Assembly (NCBI GenBank): GCA_016711805.1
Contig: JADJSH010000011.1
Span: forward strand, 1-64,000
DNA length: 64,000 nt
Reading direction: 5' to 3'
DNA from: Bacteroidota bacterium
GTDB lineage: Bacteria > Bacteroidota > Bacteroidia > B-17B0 > Aurantibacillaceae
Shown: positions 43,187 to 51,404 of the stretch, piece after piece
How positions within the stretch are numbered: position 1 is the stretch's first letter
How the letters are laid out: every line of letters begins with the position of its first letter
Notes under the pieces: model-generated
Seen by the model: only the letters and a program-made list of their open reading frames with translations
Database searches by the model: none
What the model was told of the DNA's origin: nothing
Made by a program: the position numbers and the translations under genes

Positions 43187-43636
43187 TTATTGAATGGTTA
43201 AAGTAAGATTGTTAAGGCTTTGAGGATTCATGGCATCTAAGCCATCAATAGTTTTGATTTCTGAAGTCGAAAGCACTTTTGTCTGATCTTCAGATGATGA
43301 CTTATTGTAGTTTTTTTCTGATGAAGTTATTTCAAAATATTCAGTAGACCCTTGAGTATGTTTTTTTAAAAAGTCTAGCGACTCAGTTCTTGCTATAAAT
43401 GCAAAGTAACAACTTGCTTTTTTATCAGTACTATAAAGCTTTACAGCTGCTTCTTGATTTTTTAGAATGTTTTTAAATGAAGAAACGTAGGAGTTATTTG
43501 CTTCACGTATCATGTTTTTTTGCACGCTTTTAATAGCAACACTATTTTTAGTAATAAAATCTTTTAATTCTATGTCTGTTTGGGATTTGGCAATGCCACA
43601 AAACAATAAAAGGGATAAAAACAGTTTCATTCTCAT
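43187..43636 (-). CDS. Small exported protein upstream of the adhesin, unknown function
   Basis: A 149-residue protein with a signal peptide (residues 1-19, LLLFCGIAKSQ), then a mixed charged, mostly helical-looking mature part and a Ser/Thr-rich end (NYNKSSSEDQTKVLS). The start may be the first ATG (43636) or the second, two codons later (MKLFLS), which looks more natural. One possible Cys (in KKASCYF) is not in a lipobox. It lies 94 bases upstream of the giant adhesin on the same strand and could be part of that operon. No family recognised. Confidence 0.65.
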   Translation of the reverse strand: MRMKLFLSLLLFCGIAKSQTDIELKDFITKNSVAIKSVQKNMIREANNSYVSSFKNILKNQEAAVKLYSTDKKASCYFAFIARTESLDFLKKHTQGSTEYFEITSSEKNYNKSSSEDQTKVLSTSEIKTIDGLDAMNPQSLNNLTLTIQ

Positions 43637-43811
43637 AAGTTCAATTATTAAAAAATGTTATAAAAACATAAAAATACAACAATTATCAACACGTTTTGAA
43701 CATATTGCGTATAGCTAAGTCTATTTTTTTATTAAGTTATTGAAAAACAATACTTTAAGTTAAATTGCTTTCGAATTTTTGTCTATAAAATGTATAAAAA
43801 AGGGCACAAAA

Positions 43812-43839
43812 AAACCGCTTACGTTATTGTAAGCGGTTT
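43812..43839 (-). terminator. Intrinsic terminator of secA
   Basis: AACCGCTTAC and GTAAGCGGTT pair around an 8-base loop, with a T run on the minus strand. It lies 15 bases beyond the secA stop. Confidence 0.88.
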
Positions 43840-43853
43840 CTTAATTTTTTAGT

Positions 43854-46800
43854 TTATGCTACACCAATTCCGTGACAGCTTTTATATTTTTTACCACTTC
43901 CACAAGGGCAAGGATCGTTACGTCCTATTTTTTGTTCAACTCTTATAGGTTGTTGCTTTGGCTTTTGAATCTCTTGTTGTTCCTGAGCTTCTTCTTCACT
44001 TCTGCTTTCAACTAATTTTTCTTTTGGTTTTTGTTGAATGGGTTCTTGTGTAAAACGCGCTTGCTGTAACTGAGGTTTATGATTATTGTTTTCTTCAATT
44101 GGCAAACCGCCTTTCATCAAGAAGGAAATAATATCTTTACTTGTTTTAGCAATCATTGATCTAAACAAGTTAAACGACTCTAGTTTATAAATTACTAAAG
44201 GATCCTTTTGTTCTAAAGAGGCATTTTGAACCGATTGTTTTAAATCATCCATTTCACGCAAATGTTCTTTCCAACTATCGTCAATCATAGCTAAAATCAC
44301 TGTTTTTTCAAACACGGAAACCATTTCGCGGCCATTAGTTTCAAATGATTTCTTTAAATTAGCCATTACTTGGATAGAACGAATTCCATCCGTGAAAGGT
44401 GTTAAAATGTTTTCGAAATTGTTATTTGGATTTGTATATACATCTTTTATAACAGGGAAAACCATTTCTGCAATTTGACCTGATTTAACCCTGTAATGTT
44501 GCTCTGCAGATTCAAATAAACGTTGCGCTAAATCTTCTTCTCTTCCTGATTTGAATTCTTGCTCAGTAAATGGAGATTCAATTCCAAAATATTTAATACA
44601 CTCTACATTAAAGCTTTCAAAATCTTTTAAAACATGATATTCAGAAACTAGACTTTCTGCTACTTCAAAAATCATGTTGGCAATGTCAATGCTAATTCTA
44701 TCTCCGTTTAAGGCATTACGACGGCGTTTGTAAACAACATCACGTTGCGCATTCATCACATCATCATATTCAATTAAACGCTTACGAGTACCAAAATGAT
44801 TTTCTTCTACTTTTTTCTGAGCTCTTTCAATAGATTTAGAAATCATAGAATGTTGAATCACTTCGCCTTCTTGTAAACCCATTCTGTCCATTAAACTAGC
44901 AATACGCTCGCTACCAAATAAACGCATTAAGTTATCTTCAAGAGAAACGAAGAATTGAGAACTACCTGGATCTCCTTGACGACCAGCACGACCGCGTAAT
45001 TGTCTGTCAACACGACGAGATTCATGACGCTCTGTACCAATAATTGCTAAACCGCCTGCATCTTTTACACCTGCACCTAATTTAATATCGGTACCACGAC
45101 CAGCCATGTTAGTAGCAATGGTTACAGTTCCTGCTTGACCAGCTTCTGCAACAATGTCGGCTTCTTTTTGATGTAACTTAGCATTTAAAACGTTATGCTT
45201 AATGTTTCTTAGTTTAAGCATACGACTTAATAATTCTGAAATATCAACCGTAGTTGTACCAATTAAAACAGGACGGCCTTCTGCCACTAATTTTGCGGTA
45301 GCTTCAATTACCGCATTATATTTTTCGCGTTTTGTTTTGTAAACTAAATCTTGTTCATCTTTACGAGAAATAGCACGGTTTGTTGGAATAACAACCACGT
45401 CTAATTTGTAAATATCCCAAAACTCATTTGCTTCTGTTTCAGCAGTACCAGTCATACCAGCTAACTTATTATACATACGGAAATAATTCTGTAATGTAAT
45501 GGTAGCGTAAGTTTGAGTAGCTGCTTCAATCTTCACATTTTCTTTTGCTTCTAACGCCTGGTGTAATCCATCGCTATAACGACGGCCTTCCATGATACGA
45601 CCAGTTTGCTCATCAACAATTTTAATTTGACCTTCTTGTATAACATACTCTTGATCAATTTCAAATAAAGAGTAAGCTTTTAATAATTGATTTACAGTAT
45701 GAATACGTTCGCTTTTCACACTAAAATCACGCATTAACGATTCTTTAAGTAATATTTTTTCTTTTGGATCTGTAAATACTCTTTTTTCTAAATCAGCAAT
45801 TTCTCCACCAACATTTGGAATCACAAAGAAATGTGGATCATCGGTTGTTCCAGTAATTAAGTCAATTCCTTTTTCAGTCATATCAACTGAATTATGTTTT
45901 TCGTCAATTACAAAAAACAAATCCACATCTATTTTATGCATTTCCTTTTGTTGGTCTTGCATGTAATGATTTTCAGTTTTTTGTAATAGAGCTTTAACGC
46001 CTGGCTCGCTTAAGAATTTAATTAAAGCACCATTTTTTGGCAGCCCTCTGTATGCACGCAATAAAGGAATTCCAGCCTCTTTTTCGTTCCCTTCTGCAAA
46101 CAAACGTTTAGCATCCGTTAAAAAAACTTGTACGGCTGCTTTTTGTGCTGCTAATAATTTTTCTACACGAGGTTTAAATTCCATAAACTCATGCTTATCG
46201 CCAGTTGGTGTTGGACCAGAAATAATTAATGGTGTACGAGCATCATCAATCAATACTGAATCCACCTCATCCACAATTGCAAAATTATGTTTACGTTGCA
46301 CTAAATCAGATACTTCGCGAGCCATATTATCACGTAAATAATCGAAACCAAATTCGTTATTAGTTCCGTAGGTAATATCTGCTAAATATGCCTGACGGCG
46401 ATTTTCTGTATTAGGTTCGTGTTTATCAATACAATCTACCGACAATCCGTGAAATTGAAATAATGGGGCATTCCACTCACTATCACGTTTTGCTAAGTAA
46501 TTATTTACAGTTACAACGTGCACGCCACGACCAGATAATGCGTTTAAGAAAACGGGTAATGTTGAAACTAATGTTTTACCTTCACCAGTTGCCATTTCTG
46601 AAATTTTACCAGAGTGAAGCACGGCACCACCAATTAATTGAACATCGTAGTGCACCATGTTCCATAAAACTTCGGTACCAGCAGCAATCCACTTGTTTTT
46701 CCAAGCAGCTTGGTTTCCGCGGATTTCAATATTTTTTTGAGTTTTTGATAATTTCGTATCAAAGTCATTTGCAGTAACCACTAACTCTTCATTTTCGGAA

Positions 46801-47165
46801 AAACGACGAGAAGTATCTTTTAAAATAGCATATGCTTCAGGTAATATTTCGTTTAAAACTTCCTCAATTTTTTTAGTGATTTCTTTTTCAAGTTCATCAA
46901 CCTCTTTATACAACTCTTCTTTTGAATCAACATCCATGCTGAAGTCGCTTTCTACACGAGCTTTAATTTCATCAATTTGAGTTTGTTCGGTTTTTATCGC
47001 AACTTGTATTTTTTGTTTTAAAGCATCAACTTTAGCACGTAATTGGTCGTTTGATAAACTAGCAAGTGTTGGGTAAATCTCTAATATTTGATCAACCTGA
47101 GGTTGAATGGATTTAATATCTTTTTCTGATTTAGTGCCAAAAAATTTCTTTAGGAACGTTAACAT
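43854..47165 (-). CDS. secA: Preprotein translocase ATPase SecA
   Basis: Drives Sec-dependent export, which also feeds the T9SS cargo in this window. 1103 residues, about 200 longer than E. coli SecA; the Walker A motif MATGEGKT is at 191-198 rather than near 102, so about 90 residues are inserted in the N-terminal part (a charged coiled-coil-like stretch, about 50-110), as in other Bacteroidota as I recall. Further features are VDEVDSVLIDDARTPLIISG (Walker B), NMAGRGTDIKLG, RRVDRQLRGRAGRQGDPGSS and the C-terminal zinc site CPCGSGKKYKSCHG. A Gln/Lys-rich linker precedes the zinc tail. It stands alone. Confidence 0.97.
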   Translation of the reverse strand: MLTFLKKFFGTKSEKDIKSIQPQVDQILEIYPTLASLSNDQLRAKVDALKQKIQVAIKTEQTQIDEIKARVESDFSMDVDSKEELYKEVDELEKEITKKIEEVLNEILPEAYAILKDTSRRFSENEELVVTANDFDTKLSKTQKNIEIRGNQAAWKNKWIAAGTEVLWNMVHYDVQLIGGAVLHSGKISEMATGEGKTLVSTLPVFLNALSGRGVHVVTVNNYLAKRDSEWNAPLFQFHGLSVDCIDKHEPNTENRRQAYLADITYGTNNEFGFDYLRDNMAREVSDLVQRKHNFAIVDEVDSVLIDDARTPLIISGPTPTGDKHEFMEFKPRVEKLLAAQKAAVQVFLTDAKRLFAEGNEKEAGIPLLRAYRGLPKNGALIKFLSEPGVKALLQKTENHYMQDQQKEMHKIDVDLFFVIDEKHNSVDMTEKGIDLITGTTDDPHFFVIPNVGGEIADLEKRVFTDPKEKILLKESLMRDFSVKSERIHTVNQLLKAYSLFEIDQEYVIQEGQIKIVDEQTGRIMEGRRYSDGLHQALEAKENVKIEAATQTYATITLQNYFRMYNKLAGMTGTAETEANEFWDIYKLDVVVIPTNRAISRKDEQDLVYKTKREKYNAVIEATAKLVAEGRPVLIGTTTVDISELLSRMLKLRNIKHNVLNAKLHQKEADIVAEAGQAGTVTIATNMAGRGTDIKLGAGVKDAGGLAIIGTERHESRRVDRQLRGRAGRQGDPGSSQFFVSLEDNLMRLFGSERIASLMDRMGLQEGEVIQHSMISKSIERAQKKVEENHFGTRKRLIEYDDVMNAQRDVVYKRRRNALNGDRISIDIANMIFEVAESLVSEYHVLKDFESFNVECIKYFGIESPFTEQEFKSGREEDLAQRLFESAEQHYRVKSGQIAEMVFPVIKDVYTNPNNNFENILTPFTDGIRSIQVMANLKKSFETNGREMVSVFEKTVILAMIDDSWKEHLREMDDLKQSVQNASLEQKDPLVIYKLESFNLFRSMIAKTSKDIISFLMKGGLPIEENNNHKPQLQQARFTQEPIQQKPKEKLVESRSEEEAQEQQEIQKPKQQPIRVEQKIGRNDPCPCGSGKKYKSCHGIGVA

Positions 47166-47286
47166 AATGTGTTTTTAATTTAAGCTAACGAAAGTACGAA
47201 AAATACACGTTCGTAAATGATAAATTTTACTAAATAATGACTTGATTTTCAGTGTGTTTAACTCTAAGCAGCCAGAACCAAAGCAA

Positions 47287-47420
47287 TTTTAACCACATAG
47301 AAACATAGAAAAAAAGATTGAGGATAGAAAAACATGTTTTTTGCACATAGTTCTAATTTGTAAAATTGAAGCTTCTATACTATACTTAATAAACCTATGT
47401 ATCTAGGTGGTTAATTTTTT
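47287..47420. repeat. Dispersed intergenic inverted repeat, family D
   Basis: TTTTAACCACATAGAAACAT (47287-47306, continuing AGAA) is imperfectly complementary to the end segment 47393-47420 (AACCTATGTATCTAGGTGGT, then TAATTTTTT). The arms are about 24 bases with about 85 between. The AACCACATAG(A) word is one I recall between genes in many Bacteroidota genomes. Confidence 0.6.
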
Positions 47421-47469
47421 TATAAACCGCCCACTTATCTCCAAAAACACACCACTTACAAAAAGATAA

Positions 47470-47499
47470 TTGTAAACTGATGATTAATCTGTACTTTAG
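47470..47499 (+). promoter_or_regulatory. Promoter of the propeller-LytS kinase gene
   Basis: TTG (47470-47472), 19-base spacer, TACTTTAG (47492-47499). The box lies downstream of the possible ATG at 47480 and ends 13 bases before the ATG at 47513, so 47513 is the real start. Confidence 0.65.
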
Positions 47500-47512
47500 T
47501 AATGCCACTTAT

Positions 47513-50491
47513 ATGAAAGTTTATTTTAAAATATATTTTATCCATTTTTTTGTTTTAGGACTTTTATTTCTAGTTCCTTTAAAAGAGTTTTCGCAGCAAT
47601 ATAATTTCAAAAACTATTCGGTAGAAAGTGGTTTGCCTTATGTGCAAATTTTTGCCATGTGTCAAGACAGTAAAGGTAATTTGTGGAGCGGAGGATATGG
47701 TGGCGCTAGCAAATTTAATGGAAAAACATTTAAAAATTATTCTCCAAAAAATGGGTTAGCTAATCATTATGTGAATGCTATCATCGAAGATCAATTTCAT
47801 TTAATAACGGTTGGAACAATTGACGGATTAAGTGTGATTGATAAAGTTAAGGGAACCATAAGCAATTATTATATGAAAGATGGGTTGCCATCTAACAATG
47901 TAACTAGTTTTTGTTTAGAACCTCAAACTGGCCTTTGGACTGGCACAACCAAAGGTTTATGTATTTGGGATGGGAAAAATGTGTTAGCCGTTCCGTATTT
48001 TAATAATCAACATATTACGTGTTTATTATATACAGAAAAATATGGAGTGGTAGTTGGAACAACGAAAGGGTTGTTTATTCAAAACAAAAATTCAAAAAGC
48101 TTTAATACTCTTTTAGATTCAGTTAATATTACCAGTGTATCGCAAAGTAATGATAAACTGTTTATTGGTTCAGATAATGGCTTGTATTTGTTGGATTTAG
48201 CAAGACGAACCAAGAATATATTTCACGTTAACAATGGTTTAATTGATGAGAATATTACGAGTGTACTGTGTCAAAAAAACGGAACAGTTTGGATTGGCTC
48301 TAAAACTGGTTTAATAAGTTTTAACGGCAAAGAATTTTTTTACTATAATATAGGCTTTGATAATAACTCAAACCACATTCGATCGTTATTAGTTGATTAC
48401 GAAGATAATTTATGGATTGGAACTCACAGTGGCTTGTATAAATATCGAGGCAAAGGTTTTACGGTTTACGATAGGCAGCATGGCTTGGGTAGTGCTTTTA
48501 TTTATCAAATTATAAAGGACGTTAATCAAAATTTGTGGATAGCTACCGAAAATAATGGTGTATATAAATACTCGAATGGTTTTTTTAAAAATTATTCATC
48601 TAAACAAGGTTTGTCAAGTAATTTAGTTTATGCGATTCTTCCGCAAGATGATGGTTCTGTTTGGTTTGGCGGAGACAATGGAATTTCTGTTTTTAAAAAC
48701 GAAGTCATTCAAAATGCACCTTTTGGAAAAGGCTTTAAGCAAGAAGCCCCCATTAATTGCCTTTATAAGGGTAGTAAAAATGTTATTTGGGTTGGTGGGG
48801 AAAACGGCTTATGTGCCATGAAAAAAAATGGAAACTCATATACAATTACCTATTATAAACTTCCTGTAAAGAAGAATGAAAATGAAACGTATCAAGTGTG
48901 GAGTATTATTGAAGATCATAAAGGAAATATTTGGGCAGGAACGTATTTATCTGGATTATTTAAACTAGAAGGAGACCAATTTAAACAGCAAGCTATTTCT
49001 TCTCCAAATGAAGTAACAACTGCCCTTGATTTATGTAAAGATAATTATGGTAATTTGTATGCAGCTACTTTGAATGGAGTGCTCATGTTTAATCCAGATA
49101 GACATAACTACAAGTTTATTTCCGAAAAAGATGGATTAAGTTCTGAGTTAGTGTATGCTATTGGAATAACAAAAGATAACCATTATTTGTGGGCCGGAAC
49201 TAACCAAGGTGTCAACAGAATTGACATTAAAAAACTACAGTATGATTTTATTGACATTACTAAATACGGCAGAGCTGATGGTTTTTCTGGAGTAGAGTCA
49301 AACTCCCACGGTATATATGAAGATACAGATAGTACCATTTGGTTTGGAACAGTAAATGGTTTAATTAAATATTCGCCTAAAGAGTTTATCGAGAACGATA
49401 ATTTATCAAAGACTCATATCACCAATATTAAGTTAGGTTATGCAGATACCTTATTAAAAGACGGTTCTATTTTACCATATTCATTAAATAATATTAGTTT
49501 TTATTTTGATGGCATTTGTTTAACAGCGCCCGAAAAAGTATTATACTCTTATAAGCTTGAAGGCTATGATAAAGATTGGAGCCCTTATACAGATGTCAAT
49601 AATACGAAGTATGATAATTTACCTCCAGGAAAATATACGTTTAAAGTAAAGAGTTGTAATAACGAAGGGATTTGGAATATAGAACCTGTTACGTTTTCGT
49701 TTACGATTAAAACCCCTTTTTATAAAACATGGTGGTTTATTTTGCTTTGTATTTTAGGATTATCTGGTATTGTGATTGTGATTTTTAGATTGAGAGTTAG
49801 ACAAATTAAAAAGAAACAACAAGCCGAATTTGAACATTTAGTTGAAGTATCAAAAGCAGAGTTAACCGCTTTGAGAGCGCAAATGAACCCGCACTTTGTA
49901 TTCAATGCGCTAAATTCTATACAGCATTATATATTAAATAGCAAAGGAGACGAAGCCGTAAGATACTTAAGTAAGTTTGCTAAATTAATCCGTTTGATTT
50001 TAAGTAATTCAGAAAAGCAAATTGTTACCATTAATGAAGATATTGAGGCTTTGAAGTTGTATTTAGAATTAGAACGCATGCGTTTTGAAAATAAATTTGA
50101 TTATGCTATTCATATAGATTCTTCTATTGACGGTGATTATGATGAAATTCCTCCCATGTTGATTCAACCTTATTTAGAGAATGCTATTTTACATGGCATT
50201 AATCCTAAAGTTGGAAATGGACATATTGATATTAGTATGAAAATAGTAAATCAATTTATTAAAATTTCTATTAAAGATGATGGTATTGGTAGAGAGAAAT
50301 CTAAGTCAGTACAAAGTTTACAGCCAGCTGCTCGTCATAAATCATTAGGAATGAAAATCACAAAAGATAGGGTTCGTATTTTAAATACAATTCATCAGTC
50401 AAATTTAAACGTAAATATTATAGATTTGTATAACGAAAAAAATGAAGCCATTGGAACGCAAGTAGATTTGTTTATTCCGTATGTGAAATAA
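47513..50491 (+). CDS. Beta-propeller sensor histidine kinase, LytS/YehU type
   Basis: About 992 residues from the ATG at 47513, which gives a proper signal peptide (KVYFKIYFIHFFVLGLL); the ATG at 47480 lies upstream of the promoter box. The long periplasmic part consists of about 14 two-component-regulator propeller repeats (for example SGGYGGASKFNGKTFKNYS, LWIGTHSGLYKYRGKGF, IWAGTYLSGLFKLEGDQF), followed by a Y_Y_Y domain (YSYKLEGYDKDWSP). One membrane helix (about 740-760) leads to a His_kinase domain with RAQMNPHFVFNALNSIQHYI; the His codon is 49892-49894. The ATPase region has IPPMLIQPYLENAILHG and IKDDGIGREKS. It pairs with the LytTR regulator 86 bases downstream; the signal is probably an extracellular ligand (inference). 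Confidence 0.93.
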   Translation: MKVYFKIYFIHFFVLGLLFLVPLKEFSQQYNFKNYSVESGLPYVQIFAMCQDSKGNLWSGGYGGASKFNGKTFKNYSPKNGLANHYVNAIIEDQFHLITVGTIDGLSVIDKVKGTISNYYMKDGLPSNNVTSFCLEPQTGLWTGTTKGLCIWDGKNVLAVPYFNNQHITCLLYTEKYGVVVGTTKGLFIQNKNSKSFNTLLDSVNITSVSQSNDKLFIGSDNGLYLLDLARRTKNIFHVNNGLIDENITSVLCQKNGTVWIGSKTGLISFNGKEFFYYNIGFDNNSNHIRSLLVDYEDNLWIGTHSGLYKYRGKGFTVYDRQHGLGSAFIYQIIKDVNQNLWIATENNGVYKYSNGFFKNYSSKQGLSSNLVYAILPQDDGSVWFGGDNGISVFKNEVIQNAPFGKGFKQEAPINCLYKGSKNVIWVGGENGLCAMKKNGNSYTITYYKLPVKKNENETYQVWSIIEDHKGNIWAGTYLSGLFKLEGDQFKQQAISSPNEVTTALDLCKDNYGNLYAATLNGVLMFNPDRHNYKFISEKDGLSSELVYAIGITKDNHYLWAGTNQGVNRIDIKKLQYDFIDITKYGRADGFSGVESNSHGIYEDTDSTIWFGTVNGLIKYSPKEFIENDNLSKTHITNIKLGYADTLLKDGSILPYSLNNISFYFDGICLTAPEKVLYSYKLEGYDKDWSPYTDVNNTKYDNLPPGKYTFKVKSCNNEGIWNIEPVTFSFTIKTPFYKTWWFILLCILGLSGIVIVIFRLRVRQIKKKQQAEFEHLVEVSKAELTALRAQMNPHFVFNALNSIQHYILNSKGDEAVRYLSKFAKLIRLILSNSEKQIVTINEDIEALKLYLELERMRFENKFDYAIHIDSSIDGDYDEIPPMLIQPYLENAILHGINPKVGNGHIDISMKIVNQFIKISIKDDGIGREKSKSVQSLQPAARHKSLGMKITKDRVRILNTIHQSNLNVNIIDLYNEKNEAIGTQVDLFIPYVK

Positions 50492-50521
50492 AGTCATAAG
50501 AAAAATAATTATTAACTAATC

Positions 50522-50568
50522 ACTTTGTGCCCTCTGCGAAAAAACATTGTGGCCTTTGCGGTTAAAAA
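50522..50568 (+). repeat. Dispersed intergenic repeat, family C, copy 2
   Basis: CTTTGTGCCCTCTGCGAAAA, then AACATTGTGGCCTTTGCGGT and TAAAA. It is related to 19781-19826. It lies between the kinase and regulator genes, ending just before the regulator start. Confidence 0.65.
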
Positions 50569-50577
50569 CTAAATAAG

Positions 50578-51327
50578 ATGAAAGCAGTAATTATAGAAGA
50601 CGAACAAAAAAGCCGCGATATGTTGGCGGATATCTTGAAAAAGAATTTTCCTCAAATTGCGATTTTGGGCTTAGGAAAAAATGTAGCCGAAGGCGTTGAG
50701 TTAATTCAAACTTTAAAACCTAATTTATTGTTTTTGGATATAAGTATGCCAGATGGAACTGGATTTGACGTGCTTGAAAAAGTACAAGGAGCAAAGTTTG
50801 ATATTATTTTCACAACAGCGACAGATAAACATGCATTAAAAGCAATTAAATATAGTGCTTGCGATTATTTATTAAAACCAATTGATATTGACGATTTGAA
50901 AGTTGCTATCAATCGTTTAATTGAAAAAAGATCGTCTGCAATGCCAAGTATGGATAATTTACAATTTTTAATTCAAAATTTAAAGCGTGCGGATGATAAC
51001 TATAATAAAATTACGTTGCCAACTGGTAATGCTTATGAAATTATAAACATCAAAGATATTATCCGTTGTGAAGCTGATGGTAGTTATACAAACTTTTATT
51101 TAGTAGGCGGAAAAAAATTAATGGTGTCTGCTAGTTTAAAACACTACGAGGATTTATTGCCTGAAAACGATTTCATTCGCATTCATCACCATCATTTAAT
51201 TAATATGAACCATGTTGTTCGATTCTTAAAAGTAGATGGTGGTTATGCCATCATGAGCGATAATACACAATTAGAAATTAGTCGCCGTAAAAAAGATGCC
51301 TTTTTAGAGAGATTGAATGCAGTTTAA
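50578..51327 (+). CDS. LytTR family response regulator, partner of the kinase at 47513-50491
   Basis: 249 residues. Receiver domain 1-120 with D54 as phosphoacceptor in LLFLDISMPDGTG, E7/D8 in IIEDEQ, T80 (FTTATDKH) and K101 (DYLLKPIDIDDL). A LytTR DNA-binding domain follows (about 140-245: GNAYEIINIKDIIRCEADGS, HHHLINMNHVVRFLKVDGGY). Such regulators bind direct-repeat sites near promoters. The T9SS metzincin gene lies convergent beyond the terminator. Targets cannot be read from the sequence. Confidence 0.94.
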   Translation: MKAVIIEDEQKSRDMLADILKKNFPQIAILGLGKNVAEGVELIQTLKPNLLFLDISMPDGTGFDVLEKVQGAKFDIIFTTATDKHALKAIKYSACDYLLKPIDIDDLKVAINRLIEKRSSAMPSMDNLQFLIQNLKRADDNYNKITLPTGNAYEIINIKDIIRCEADGSYTNFYLVGGKKLMVSASLKHYEDLLPENDFIRIHHHHLINMNHVVRFLKVDGGYAIMSDNTQLEISRRKKDAFLERLNAV

Positions 51328-51348
51328 ATTTCAAATATAATCCTAAAC

Positions 51349-51385
51349 AAAAAGTGTCTACTAATTTAATTAGTAGGCACTTTTT
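51349..51385. terminator. Bidirectional terminator, LytTR gene and metzincin gene
   Basis: AAAAAGTGTCTACTAA, five bases, TTAGTAGGCACTTTTT (one mismatch). It lies between convergent genes. Confidence 0.88.
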
Positions 51386-51404
51386 GTTTGACTTGCATTA
51401 AGGG

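Larger units (their letters stand above)
47166..47512. other. 347-base intergenic region, secA and the LytS-type kinase
   Basis: No gene. It contains a long inverted repeat (47287-47420, family D) and the kinase promoter (47470-47499). Candidate secA promoter sequence on the minus strand (TACTTTCG, about 47190-47197) is only a partial match. Confidence 0.6.

Noticed and set aside
47480..47512. ATG at 47480 as kinase start
   Set aside because: The promoter box lies downstream of it and the added residues spoil the signal peptide.
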